A DNA stretch of 64,000 bases from Methanoregula boonei 6A8 (GTDB lineage Archaea > Halobacteriota > Methanomicrobia > Methanomicrobiales > Methanospirillaceae): NCBI RefSeq assembly GCF_000017625.1, contig NC_009712.1, positions 682,001-746,000 on the forward strand, given 5' to 3'. Positions 42,331 to 51,026 of the stretch are shown here, in pieces; position 1 is the stretch's first letter; each line of letters begins with the position of its first letter. Both the position numbers and the translations under genes were made by a program. The notes under the pieces were generated by a model. The model did not search any database, was not told the origin of the DNA, and worked only from the letters and a program-made list of their open reading frames with translations.

Positions 42331-43554
42331 TCACTCGCTCCTGAGGGCATCGATCGGGTCCATGTTCGAGGCCATCCAGGCCGGGTACACACCGGAGATC
42401 ACACAGACCACCACACCGATGAGCATGGCTGCCGGGACATACAGGATACTTGCCGGCTGGAAGAAGTACGCCGTAGTACCTATCATCGCGTCCACCACGG
42501 AGTACCCGATGATCAGGCTGCTTGCACCCCCGATCCCGGCACCGAGAAGCCCCAGGATGAAGGACTCATACATGAACATCCGGCGCACCTCGCCTTTTTC
42601 CGTACCTATGGAGAGCAGGATACCAATTTCCTGGATCCGTTCGGAGACTGACATCATCATCACGTTGAAGATACTTACGGCCGCAACGAGGAGTGATATC
42701 CCCCCGATGGCCATGATAAACGTGGTCACCGTACTTAAGGTGGATGTCTCGGTTGCAAGCTGCGATGACGCATCCGTGATCCTCACCGAGGGGGACTTTG
42801 CATTGGTGTTGACCTTGTCATCTATGGCACTTTCAATGTCACTGATGTTGTCCACATCCTTGACAATCACGTTTACCTGGGTCCACTCGTTCTTCCCGCC
42901 GTACTGGTTGGTATACCAGTTGCTGTTCACCACAACCGCATTGTCCGTTGAGACCCCGTCAGCAACGGTTCCCCGGGGCTGGAGGACTCCGGCTATGCGG
43001 AGTTCCGGCCGGGATGAGGACGAGAACGATCCGATCCTGATCCGGGTGCCCACCTTGAGGTTGAACTCTTCTGCAAGTTCTGACCCGACGAGAACCTCTC
43101 CTGTCCCAATCTCCGTTGTTCCGTTGCCATAGGACTGGTTTATGGAAAGGAACTTTCCTATATCCCCAGGATCGATACCATAGATCGATCCCCTGCCGGC
43201 AACGGAATTTATCGTGAATTCACCGCTTGTGGAATAGATGGGGATCACGGTTCCGTTCGATCCCACGACCGAAGTGATCTTCGTCAGCTCGGTCTTGGTT
43301 ATGCCGGAAGATGACGACGACGAAGGAGTGAATCCCGGCGGCCCCATCCTGACGGTATCCGAGGATATGACAATGGTGTTTGCGGTTGCCGAAAGCTGTT
43401 CTTTGACTTCCAGCTGCATGTTGGTGCCAAGCATTCCCATCGATGAGATCGCAACCACACCGATCACGATGCCGATCGCGGCAAGCATCGAGCGCAGGAA
43501 GTTCAGGCGCACACTCCGGACAGCGAGGTTAAAGAAGATATCCCCTTTTATCAT
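42331..43554 (-). CDS. MacB-type ABC transporter permease
   Basis: The 407-aa protein has one N-terminal helix (about 18-40), a large extracytoplasmic MacB_PCD domain (about 45-260, with GTNMQLEVKEQLSATANTIV and FSINQSYGNGTTEIG-like text), and three helices of the FtsX fold at about 285-310, 335-360 and 370-395. Such permeases act by mechanotransmission rather than solute channelling, working on lipoproteins, peptides or secreted proteins. It overlaps the ATPase gene upstream by 4 nt. Substrate unknown; the secreted protein at 44242 in the same unit is the natural suspect. Confidence 0.9.
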   Translation of the reverse strand: MIKGDIFFNLAVRSVRLNFLRSMLAAIGIVIGVVAISSMGMLGTNMQLEVKEQLSATANTIVISSDTVRMGPPGFTPSSSSSSGITKTELTKITSVVGSNGTVIPIYSTSGEFTINSVAGRGSIYGIDPGDIGKFLSINQSYGNGTTEIGTGEVLVGSELAEEFNLKVGTRIRIGSFSSSSRPELRIAGVLQPRGTVADGVSTDNAVVVNSNWYTNQYGGKNEWTQVNVIVKDVDNISDIESAIDDKVNTNAKSPSVRITDASSQLATETSTLSTVTTFIMAIGGISLLVAAVSIFNVMMMSVSERIQEIGILLSIGTEKGEVRRMFMYESFILGLLGAGIGGASSLIIGYSVVDAMIGTTAYFFQPASILYVPAAMLIGVVVCVISGVYPAWMASNMDPIDALRSE

Positions 43555-44231
43555 GATTCTGCAATCCTCCCGTCCACCAACCGTATAGTACGCTGTGCGT
43601 ATTCCGCGATCTTAGGGTCATGGGTCACAATGATCACGGTCTTTCCCTCACGGTGCAGGCCGCAGAGGATGTCCATGATCTGGTACCCGGTCTTACTGTC
43701 CAGGTTCCCGGTCGGCTCATCGCAGAGAAGGATCTTCGGGTCGTTAACGAGCGCCCGGGCAATGGCTACCCGCTGCTGCTGACCCCCTGAGAGCTGAGTC
43801 GGCCGGTGTGCACTCATATCCTTGTTGATACCCACCTGTTCGAGCAGGATGGTGGCCTTGCCGGTCGTATCCCTTTTTTTGTATTTCAGGATAAGCGGGT
43901 ACTCCACGTTCTCGTATGCCGAGAGGAGAGGGATCAGGTAGAATTTCTGGAAGATATACCCGATGGTGTCCCTGCGCATATGCGTCCGCTCAAGGTTCGA
44001 CATTTCAGCTACATCCCTGCCCGAGATATACAGTTTTCCCGAGCTCGGGACATCGAGGATCCCCAGCTGGTTCATCATGGTTGATTTGCCGGATCCTGAC
44101 GGCCCCATGATGGCGACAAAGTCGTTCTCCTTGATCTCAAGGGAGACATGATTGAGAGCGGTAAAGTCTCCGCTCTCCAGATGATAGGTCTTTGTCACGT
44201 CAGCAAGCTGGATTACAGGGATATCGGTCAT
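43551..44231 (-). CDS. MacB/LolD-type ABC transporter ATPase
   Basis: The 226-aa ATPase has Walker A GPSGSGKSTMMNQL, signature LSGGQQQRVAIARALV, Walker B ILLCDEPTGNLD and switch VIIVTHDPKIAEYA. The combination GNLDSKTG and the LGILDVPSSG segment are typical of LolD/MacB/YknY ATPases. It drives the permease encoded next to it. It begins 10 nt after the secreted-protein gene, so the three form one operon, secreted partner first. Confidence 0.93.
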   Translation of the reverse strand: MTDIPVIQLADVTKTYHLESGDFTALNHVSLEIKENDFVAIMGPSGSGKSTMMNQLGILDVPSSGKLYISGRDVAEMSNLERTHMRRDTIGYIFQKFYLIPLLSAYENVEYPLILKYKKRDTTGKATILLEQVGINKDMSAHRPTQLSGGQQQRVAIARALVNDPKILLCDEPTGNLDSKTGYQIMDILCGLHREGKTVIIVTHDPKIAEYAQRTIRLVDGRIAES

Positions 44232-44241
44232 GTCCGATCCC

Positions 44242-45621
44242 TCACTGCTTCTTGTTCAGTTTGAGAAGGATCCATTTCCGCTTTTTCCACAGGACAATGC
44301 CGGCAATGAGTATGATCACTGCTCCTATGACCGGGTAGAACGAACTGATCCCGCCGCCTTTGCTCCCCGAGAAGAGTGAGGTGACACTGCTCGAACTGCT
44401 GCCACCCGGTCCTCCCATATCGCCGCCCGGGCCACCGCTCATCCCGCCGGGGCCTCCCGACATGGAACCTGATGAGCTGGAGGTGGTGGAGGTCTTTGAA
44501 GTACTGCTGCCTGTGGTGCTGCTGGTGCCGGAGCTGAGATCGAGAGTCTTTGTGATGTTGTAATCATTCCCTGACGAGTCCTTCCAGCTGACTACCAGGG
44601 GGACTGCCGAAAGATCATTTGCGGAAAAGGTGACATCGAAGCTCCCGGAATCGTCGGAGGCAATGCTGCCGATCGCATACACGGGGTAGGTTCCGGTTGC
44701 AATGGCCGGGGACCCGACCGTGACGGTCACTCCGTAAGCGTCCGTGATCCCGGCATTGGTGACATCCCCGGTGATTTCCTGGGTCGATCCTGATGACGTG
44801 AGTTCCACATTGTTGACAATGGGCACGGCAGCGGTTTTGTCCTGACCCAGGGTGATTGGCAGTACGACATCGGTGTAATGGGTGTTGTCCCCATCCTGGT
44901 AACTGACATTGAACGTGAGATCAGAGGCCTGGTGGGGGGTTATGCCAAAGGTCACAGCAGAGGAACTGCCGGCACTGATGGTGGGAATAAGTTCCACGGA
45001 CGGGTCCGCGTCGATACCCGACCCTACCGGAGTGATCACGATATTTTTAATGTCACCACTACGGGTGTTCATGAGGGTGAGTGTCACGTTCTGCTCGGCT
45101 TCTGGAGCATATGAAGTGGGTTGAGAGGTGATTGCTCCCGTGAGCGTGTTTGAACTAATCTTAATCTTCACCGGGTAATGGATGGCGTTGCCGTTCTGTG
45201 TCCCGATAGTAAAGAGCGCGAAATAGGTGCCGCACGGGGGTTTTACGGTGAAGGGGATCGAGTACGTGAGCGAGGAACCTGCACCAACAAAACTCATGCC
45301 CACCCAGTCATTGTTCTCGGTAGAGATATGGGGACTTATCAGGGTCGGGTTTTCCAGCCCGATAGCCGATGTTCCACCGTTGGTGAGGGTAACGCTCAGC
45401 GTACCTTCGTCATCGGGGAAGTACTCGTTGGTATCCAGACTTATGTTCGAGACATACACCAGGGCTGCCTGGTCGACCGTTGAAGTCGAACTTGAGGTGG
45501 ATGAACTGCTGGTAGTGCTGCTTGACGTGCTCGATGTTGTGGATGAGCTGTCATCCGCGTATACCGCTGATACCATCAAAAGTATCAGCAGGCAACTCAA
45601 AATACCTAGTTTCCATTTCAT
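44242..45621 (-). CDS. secreted COG1361-like S-layer-type protein, partner of the ABC exporter
   Basis: The 459-aa protein has a signal peptide (about 1-22), a Ser/Thr run, then beta-sandwich domains of the kind grouped as COG1361/NEW1-CARDB (SLDTNEYFPDDEGTLSVTLT; NVTLTLMNTRSGDIKNIVIT; NNVELTSSGSTQEITGDVTN). After a Ser/Gly stalk with G-G-P-G-G-M repeats (about 395-420) it has a C-terminal helix and a basic tail (LWKKRKWILLKLNKKQ). Similar proteins often precede MacB-like ABC genes in archaea, as here. It may be a substrate or an external adaptor of the transporter. Confidence 0.85.
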   Translation of the reverse strand: MKWKLGILSCLLILLMVSAVYADDSSSTTSSTSSSTTSSSSTSSSTSTVDQAALVYVSNISLDTNEYFPDDEGTLSVTLTNGGTSAIGLENPTLISPHISTENNDWVGMSFVGAGSSLTYSIPFTVKPPCGTYFALFTIGTQNGNAIHYPVKIKISSNTLTGAITSQPTSYAPEAEQNVTLTLMNTRSGDIKNIVITPVGSGIDADPSVELIPTISAGSSSAVTFGITPHQASDLTFNVSYQDGDNTHYTDVVLPITLGQDKTAAVPIVNNVELTSSGSTQEITGDVTNAGITDAYGVTVTVGSPAIATGTYPVYAIGSIASDDSGSFDVTFSANDLSAVPLVVSWKDSSGNDYNITKTLDLSSGTSSTTGSSTSKTSTTSSSSGSMSGGPGGMSGGPGGDMGGPGGSSSSSVTSLFSGSKGGGISSFYPVIGAVIILIAGIVLWKKRKWILLKLNKKQ

Positions 45622-45982
45622 GTTTTTTCCTTCGTATCCGTTTTCCGGTAATATGCATTCGAGGGAGTTTTCCCGGTTTTTGGGATTACCCCTCGCGAAA
45701 ATCCCTATTGTACGGATTTTTTTCTTTCCCTCTCCATCCCCGGCAGGAGGGATATATTGGCAGCATACCCGGCGGCGAATTATAACTCAAAAACAGGATA
45801 TTCTTAACCGCCCGGTTAACAATATCGCAGCACTGCTTCCCGCTTGTATGCAGATTTTTTCCTTTAGAATAGCGGCCGCGATCCGTGGGAGGCGGGACCG
45901 GCCCGAAAAAAAGGGGATGTATAAGACACCTGGTCTGCAGGGAGCGGGAGTAATCCTCTCCTCTATGAGGAAATCCGCCGGT
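45622..45982. other. 0.36-kb gap
   Basis: Promoter region of the 44242-45621 gene on one side and the end of the Mut7-C gene on the other. No RNA gene or reading frame with support was found. Confidence 0.4.
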
Positions 45983-46468
45983 TCAGGATGAAATACAGGA
46001 TTCTATTCGTTCCCTGATGTGCCTTCCATGCGAACCGTTCCAGTACAGTTTCCTGCACCGGTCGCACCAGAAAAAGGAATACCCCGTACGGGCATGCGGG
46101 GCATACCGTGCGGAGGCAATTTCGGATTCCGTGGCCTCACGGAGCACTGAGTTGCACAGCGAACACCGGCTCAGGGGAAGTCGTGGCTCGACAAGCCCGA
46201 GATCCAGGAGCTGCTGCACCTGTGCGAGCACGTCCCCCTCCACGATGAGCACGGCGCTGTCACCTCCCCGTCGGGCCAGCTCGTGGTCCCGGGTCAGGAG
46301 AATACGGTGATCGTTTCCTGCCAGTTCCAGGAGCCGTGTGTCCTCGTCGGGGTTTCCGGCCGCAAAACCGTTTGCACTGACCGTGTCATAGCCCATGAAC
46401 CGGAGGTAACGGGTGAGGGTGCCGAGCATGCGATCGGCCAAAAACCGGGTTTCGGTATGTTCAGGCAT
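45983..46468 (-). CDS. Mut7-C RNase domain protein
   Basis: From ATG 46468 the protein is 161 aa. The N-terminal half is a PIN-like fold (FLADRMLGTLTRYLRFMGYD, PDEDTRLLELAGNDHRILLT, TRDHEL) with conserved acidic residues. The C-terminal half is a zinc ribbon (C-S-L-C-N ... C-D-R-C-R-K-L-Y-W-N-G-S-H). This is the Mut7-C family, thought to be RNases. The chosen start overlaps the end of the radical SAM gene by 8 nt; 17 further codons upstream lie inside that gene. Confidence 0.88.
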   Translation of the reverse strand: MPEHTETRFLADRMLGTLTRYLRFMGYDTVSANGFAAGNPDEDTRLLELAGNDHRILLTRDHELARRGGDSAVLIVEGDVLAQVQQLLDLGLVEPRLPLSRCSLCNSVLREATESEIASARYAPHARTGYSFFWCDRCRKLYWNGSHGRHIRERIESCISS

Positions 46469-47471
46469 GGCGCACGATCTCGATCTTTTCGCCACACTTC
46501 CGGCACTGCCGGTCATCAAGATCCACCATCCGGCTCGAAAAACCCCGGCGCTCGATCAGAAGTGCACCGCAGGCAGGGCAGATAGTATTTTCGAACCGGC
46601 TGCGGGCCACGTTTCCTGCGTACGGGAAACGGAGCCCCAGTTCCATTGCCCGGGAACAGATCTTCTCGATCAGGGCCGCCGGCGTAGCACCGCGGTCCGT
46701 CATCTTATAGTCCGGGTGGAACGCAGAGAAGTGCATGGGCGTCCCCGGGCCCAGGTTCTCGATCACCCAGCGGATCAGCGCCTCCAGATCCTCTATGCGA
46801 TCGTTTACCCCGGGGATGACGAGCGTCACCGTCTCGATGTGCATCCCCAGTCCCTTTGCCACCACGGCCGATTCCAGCACCGGCTGGAGGTGGGCCCCGC
46901 AGACCTTGCGGTAAAAATCATCGGAAAAAGCCTTGAGATCTACCCGGTATGCGGCAAGCATGGGAGAGAGCTCCCGGAGGGCTTCCTCCGTGATGTACCC
47001 GTTGGTAACATAGCAGGTCCCAAGCCCCTTTGACCGTGCAATTGTACCCATATCAAGGGTGTACTCGTGCCAGATTGTGGGTTCGTTGTAGGTCCACGAG
47101 ATACTCGCGCATCCGCTCGCCAGGGCACGGGATACGCCCTCCTCCGGGGAGAGAGAAAAGAGCCGGGCATGCGCGCGATCCGCCTGCGAGATATGCCAGT
47201 TCTGGCAGTGCTCGCACCGGAAATTGCACCCGATGCTGCCAAGGGAATAGGAAAGGGTACCGGGCAGGTAATGGTAGAGCGGTTTTTTTTCTATGGGGTC
47301 AACGGCTTCTGCGCTCACCAGGCCATAGGTGGTTGCGTACAGGGTCCCGCCAGTGTTCTCTCTCACCCCGCAGATCCCGTGCTTCCCGTCAGCTATCGTA
47401 CAGCGGTGGCTGCAGAGCGAGCACTGCACCGCGTTCTTCTCTTTTCTGGTGTACTGGCGCGCCTCGTGCAT
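46461..47471 (-). CDS. amrS: AmmeMemoRadiSam-type radical SAM enzyme
   Basis: From ATG 47471 the protein is 336 aa. It has an N-terminal four-Cys segment (CSLCSHRCTIADGKHGICGV), the radical SAM site CNFRCEHCQNW, and a C-terminal zinc-ribbon-like pair (CPACGALL; CRKCGEKIEI). The whole order matches AmrS of the MEMO1-associated system. These enzymes bind a [4Fe-4S] cluster and cleave SAM; their product in archaea is not settled. A 66-codon upstream extension of the frame overlaps the zinc-ribbon gene and is not coding. Mut7-C follows with an 8-nt overlap. Confidence 0.9.
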   Translation of the reverse strand: MHEARQYTRKEKNAVQCSLCSHRCTIADGKHGICGVRENTGGTLYATTYGLVSAEAVDPIEKKPLYHYLPGTLSYSLGSIGCNFRCEHCQNWHISQADRAHARLFSLSPEEGVSRALASGCASISWTYNEPTIWHEYTLDMGTIARSKGLGTCYVTNGYITEEALRELSPMLAAYRVDLKAFSDDFYRKVCGAHLQPVLESAVVAKGLGMHIETVTLVIPGVNDRIEDLEALIRWVIENLGPGTPMHFSAFHPDYKMTDRGATPAALIEKICSRAMELGLRFPYAGNVARSRFENTICPACGALLIERRGFSSRMVDLDDRQCRKCGEKIEIVRHA

Positions 47472-47484
47472 ACACAATTCCCTG

Positions 47485-47649
47485 TTATTGTTCCGGTTTG
47501 TCCGGGGTCTCATTCCCGGGCACATCGTCGTCCACCTCAAGGACAAACGATCCCCGGTATTTGCAGTCCTTGCAGAGGTACACCTGGCCAATGTATCCCC
47601 CGGCCACCGGGAAGATATTACGGCTTTTGCAGACCGGACAGTACAACAT
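47485..47649 (-). CDS. small zinc-ribbon protein
   Basis: This 54-aa frame starts MLYCPVCKSRNIFPVAGGYI and continues with VYLCKDCKYRGSFVLEVD and an acidic tail. Two C-x2-C pairs spaced 21 residues form a treble or rubredoxin-like zinc ribbon. It lies 13 nt before amrS on the same strand and is probably co-transcribed. GGAGCACAGGA before the ATG is a good ribosome site. Such proteins often bind RNA or other proteins; no specific role is evident. Confidence 0.75.
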   Translation of the reverse strand: MLYCPVCKSRNIFPVAGGYIGQVYLCKDCKYRGSFVLEVDDDVPGNETPDKPEQ

Positions 47650-47703
47650 TCCTGTGCTCCTTCGAACAATTCTATATGAGTATCCGGTACAAAAACTAGT
47701 GCA

Positions 47704-48408
47704 ATGAAGACGGTCGTATTATCGTTGGGCGGTTCGATCCTGATACCGGAACTTGCAAAGAACCGGATTTCGGCCTATCTTCCGGTCCTAAAAGAGATTG
47801 CCGGACAGCACCGGGTTTTCGTGGTCGTCGGGGGCGGGGGAGGCGCACGGGACTATATCGCAGTTGCGCGAAAGCTCGGCATCGATGAGGGTACCTCAGA
47901 CGAGATCGGGATCCTTGTGACCCGGCTCAATGCCACGCTGCTCATCGCTGCCCTTGGGGATGCTGCCTATCCCAAGGTGGCAGAGAGCCACTCCGAGGCA
48001 AAGAAGTTTGGCGAATCAAAAAAGATCGTGGTGATGGGCGGAATCACCCCTGGCCAGACCACAGATGCCGTTGCGGCAGTTCTTGCTGAACGCGTGCAGG
48101 CTGATGTCTTTGTGAACGTGACTTCGGTAAATGGGATCTACGATAAGGATCCAAAGAGCCACCCCGCTGCACAGCATCATGCGACCCTCACTCCGAAGCA
48201 GCTTCTTTCCATCGTAAGCCAGGGCGGGCTTGGGGCCGGCTCCCATAACGTTCTCGATATCATCGCCGCACGGATCGTGGAGCGCAGCAGCATCCCGCTC
48301 GTTGTACTCGACGGAACCCGGCCAAAGAACCTCTCTGACGTCCTGCTCCGCGGAAAGGGCGAATACTCAGTTGTCAGCAGCACAAAAAAGAAGGTTCTCC
48401 CACTCTGA
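47704..48408 (+). CDS. pyrH: UMP kinase, archaeal type
   Basis: The 234-aa amino-acid-kinase-fold protein begins MKTVVLSLGGSILIPEL, has FVVVGGGGGARDYI (phosphate loop), ATLLIAALGDAAYPKV, the GGITPGQTTDAVAAVLAE loop and VNVTSVNGIYDKDPK. This is the shorter archaeal PyrH lineage (about 225-235 aa). It phosphorylates UMP to UDP in pyrimidine nucleotide synthesis. It is divergent from the zinc-ribbon/amrS unit with 54 bp between. Confidence 0.95.
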   Translation: MKTVVLSLGGSILIPELAKNRISAYLPVLKEIAGQHRVFVVVGGGGGARDYIAVARKLGIDEGTSDEIGILVTRLNATLLIAALGDAAYPKVAESHSEAKKFGESKKIVVMGGITPGQTTDAVAAVLAERVQADVFVNVTSVNGIYDKDPKSHPAAQHHATLTPKQLLSIVSQGGLGAGSHNVLDIIAARIVERSSIPLVVLDGTRPKNLSDVLLRGKGEYSVVSSTKKKVLPL

Positions 48409-48469
48409 TCATTTCTCACCGGGTTAATGGCAGGTATTTTTAGCGATCATGGGAAATAGTACAGGAAGC

Positions 48470-48544
48470 GGGGTAGTAGGGTAGCCTGGTCCATCCTAGA
48501 GCGTTTGGGACGCTTTGACGGCGGTTCGAATCCGCCCTACCCCA
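48470..48544 (+). tRNA. tRNA-Pro (anticodon TGG)
   Basis: GGGGTAG (48470-48476) pairs fully with CTACCCC (48537-48543), and the discriminator is A. The anticodon arm is GAGCG-TTTGGGA-CGCTT with anticodon TGG; the T arm is GGCGG-TTCGAAT-CCGCC. No intron and no encoded CCA. The nth gene begins 4 nt after its 3' end. Confidence 0.93.
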
Positions 48545-48547
48545 TGC

Positions 48548-49210
48548 ATGGACGCACAGGACGCAAAAAAAATCTATTCTGCCCTTCTCAAGCGTTATCC
48601 GCGTGCCCGCGAGTCGCCGACCACGATCTGCCGTGGCACGCCTTTTGAGGTGCTCATCCTTACCATCCTCTCCGCCCAGACCACAGACAAAGCCGTCCTC
48701 CAGGTAAAAGAGCCGCTCTTTTCCGCGTACCCGTCACCCCATGCCCTTGCCCGGGCAAATCCCGCCGATGTCGAGCCGATCATCCACAGCCTCGGGTATT
48801 ACCACGCAAAGGCAAAGCACATTGTTGCGGCGGCCGCATCCGTGGAAAACGAGTTCGGCGGTGAGGTGCCACGGACTATGGACGAGCTGCTCTCCATCCC
48901 CGGGGTGGGCCGGAAGACCGCAAATATTGTGCTGTACCATGGTTTTGGCCAGAACCACGGGATTGCGGTGGATACCCACGTGCGCCGGCTGGCACAGCGG
49001 ATCGGGATCTCGGACACCGATGACGTGAAGGTGATCGAGCAGGATCTCATGGCCCTCTACCCGAAAAAGGACTGGGGCGACCTTACCGACGTATTCATTG
49101 CCCACGGGAGGGCAACCTGTGATGCCAGGAAACCGCTCTGCGGTGACTGCGTGATCCGGAAGTACTGCCGGTACTACCGGGATTTACCGGATGACCAAAA
49201 AAAGGACTAA
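48548..49210 (+). CDS. nth: endonuclease III (DNA glycosylase/AP lyase)
   Basis: From ATG 48548 the protein is 220 aa: ILTILSAQTTDKAVLQVKEP, helix-hairpin-helix LLSIPGVGRKTANIVLYHGF with the catalytic Lys, AVDTHVRRLAQRIG with the catalytic Asp, and the [4Fe-4S] motif C-x6-C-x2-C-x5-C (about 190-206). It removes oxidised pyrimidines and nicks abasic sites. The frame runs back through tRNA-Pro, but the family start is at 48548, only 3 nt after the tRNA end, so its mRNA must come from cleavage of a tRNA-mRNA precursor or start inside the tRNA gene. Confidence 0.93.
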   Translation: MDAQDAKKIYSALLKRYPRARESPTTICRGTPFEVLILTILSAQTTDKAVLQVKEPLFSAYPSPHALARANPADVEPIIHSLGYYHAKAKHIVAAAASVENEFGGEVPRTMDELLSIPGVGRKTANIVLYHGFGQNHGIAVDTHVRRLAQRIGISDTDDVKVIEQDLMALYPKKDWGDLTDVFIAHGRATCDARKPLCGDCVIRKYCRYYRDLPDDQKKD

Positions 49211-49267
49211 TTCTTAAAAAAAAAGAGGACTGAATTTTTTGTCTGTCTCTTCCTATTCTAGAGAGTA

Positions 49268-50299
49268 TTAACTCCCGACCACGAGCCGGATCGCCTGGAA
49301 TGCGCCGTACCCGATCAGTGCGCTTATGGGGATAGTCAGGATCCAGGCTATCATTATGCTGCGTGCAACGCCCCACTTTACTGTACTTGCGCCCATGGTC
49401 GTACCTACCCCCATGATGGACGAGCAGATAACATGCGTCGTACTCACCGGGATGCCTGCTGCCGATGCGCCAAGGATGGTTGCCGCCCCGGCGGTCTCTG
49501 CCGCAAAACCGTGCACCGGGCGGAGCTTGGTGATCTTGTATCCCATGGTCCGCACGATCCGCCATCCGCCGGCGAGGGTCCCGAGAGCGATTGTGGTATA
49601 ACAGATAATAATCACCCAGAACGGCACCGACAGATGGCTGGAATTGGCATTTGCACCATAATATCCCAGGGAAAAGAGGAGCGGGACAATGATCCCCATT
49701 GTCTTCTGGGCATCGTTTGTCCCGTGGCTGAAACTATAGGCTGCCGCAGAGCAGAGCTGGAGTCTTTTGAAATGGCCTTCTGCTGTCGGTTTGCTTGCTT
49801 TCCTTGTGATCCAGAGGATCGCGGCCATAAACAAAAAGCCGCAGGTAAGCCCGATCAGCGGGGAGAGGACCATAAAAAGGGCCACCTGGCCTACCGTTGC
49901 CCACTTGATGGCTACAAGCCCGGCCGCGGAGATACCGGCGCCGGCAAGACCGCCGATCAGCGCATGGGATGAGGAGGTGGGCAGGCCAAAGAACCAGGTG
50001 ATCAGGTTCCAGCTGATCGCCCCGGTTAGGGCAGCAAGGACGATATAGGGGATAATTCCGGCCGCAACCACATTAAGCTGGACGATGTTTGCAATTGTAT
50101 CTGCCACTGCCACACCAAAGCCGAATGCTGCAAGAAAGTTGAAAAAAGCAGCAAAGATCACGGCGTTCCGGGGCGAGAGGACTTTTGTGGAGACCACCGT
50201 TGATATTGAATTTGCCGAGTCATGGAACCCGTTGGTGAAATCAAAGACGAGTGCGATGATGATAATCGCAACAATAAGGATGAGCGGGGCAGGGATCAT
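49268..50299 (-). CDS. pit: PiT family phosphate transporter, copy 1
   Basis: The 343-aa membrane protein has ten or so helices and two PiT inverted-repeat signatures: FTNGFHDSANSISTVVSTK (about 20-40) and FSHGTNDAQKTMGIIVPLLF (about 195-215). These hold the cation/phosphate sites of the Na+- or H+-coupled phosphate symporters. Upstream on the same strand, 39 nt away, is a DUF47 (PhoU-like) gene, its usual regulator. A second PiT-DUF47 pair lies directly upstream. Confidence 0.93.
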   Translation of the reverse strand: MIPAPLILIVAIIIIALVFDFTNGFHDSANSISTVVSTKVLSPRNAVIFAAFFNFLAAFGFGVAVADTIANIVQLNVVAAGIIPYIVLAALTGAISWNLITWFFGLPTSSSHALIGGLAGAGISAAGLVAIKWATVGQVALFMVLSPLIGLTCGFLFMAAILWITRKASKPTAEGHFKRLQLCSAAAYSFSHGTNDAQKTMGIIVPLLFSLGYYGANANSSHLSVPFWVIIICYTTIALGTLAGGWRIVRTMGYKITKLRPVHGFAAETAGAATILGASAAGIPVSTTHVICSSIMGVGTTMGASTVKWGVARSIMIAWILTIPISALIGYGAFQAIRLVVGS

Positions 50300-50338
50300 A
50301 GCCTCCCTCCGTTATGCACAGTATGCAACGCCTTCGCC

Positions 50339-50968
50339 TCACGAGTGCCGGATGGCGATATCGGAGAGTACGTTTGCCACGTCCTCGCAGTAATCGGTCG
50401 CCGTTTCGAGGTTCTCGTAAATGTCCTTGAGCTTGATGATCGCGATCGCGTCATTTGTCTTGAAGAGGTCGGTGACCGCCTGGGCAAGTACATCGTCTGC
50501 CAGGTTCTCAAGCCGGTTTACCTCGATGCAGCGCTCCTCGATATAGCGCGGGTCTTTAATCGAGCGGATTCCCTTGACCGCACCCTCGATCTCAACCACG
50601 GAGAGGTGGATGAGCTTTGCGAGCTCTACCATGTGGATGTCGGTATCATCGATACCGTAGTAGAACATCTTCTCGGCAGAACTGTCGATGTTGTCCATCA
50701 CGTCGTCCAGAGCCGAGGCAAGCCGGGAGATCTCCTCCGGGTCAAGCGGGGTAATAAATGTCCGGTTGAGCTGCTCGTAGATGCCGTGGGTGATCTGGTC
50801 CCCCTGGTGTTCGAGGAGCTCGATCGCGTGGCGCTTCTCCTTTACGTTGGTGAAGTCCTCGCTTAAGGTCACCAGCTGGTACGCTGCTTCCCGTGTGATT
50901 GCAGCCTGGCGTTCAAACATCTCAAAAAAGATCTTGTCCTGCGGAATCAGCAGTTCCCGTAAACCCAT
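50339..50968 (-). CDS. DUF47/PhoU-like protein, copy 1
   Basis: The 209-aa all-helical protein starts MGLRELLIPQDKIFFEMFER and has EHQGDQITHGIYEQLNRTFI, TPLDPEEISRLASALDDVMD and KLKDIYENLETATDYCEDVA. These are the conserved parts of the DUF47 (TIGR00153) family, structurally related to PhoU and usually linked to PiT transporters. The E-x2-G-D and D-x3-D metal-binding stretches are present. It probably regulates or gates the PiT protein encoded 39 nt downstream. Confidence 0.93.
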   Translation of the reverse strand: MGLRELLIPQDKIFFEMFERQAAITREAAYQLVTLSEDFTNVKEKRHAIELLEHQGDQITHGIYEQLNRTFITPLDPEEISRLASALDDVMDNIDSSAEKMFYYGIDDTDIHMVELAKLIHLSVVEIEGAVKGIRSIKDPRYIEERCIEVNRLENLADDVLAQAVTDLFKTNDAIAIIKLKDIYENLETATDYCEDVANVLSDIAIRHS

Positions 50969-51026
50969 AACACAAACCCACTGCTAATGGCGCAGGCGAA
51001 CTAAAAAATATAGCGAAATATAGTGT

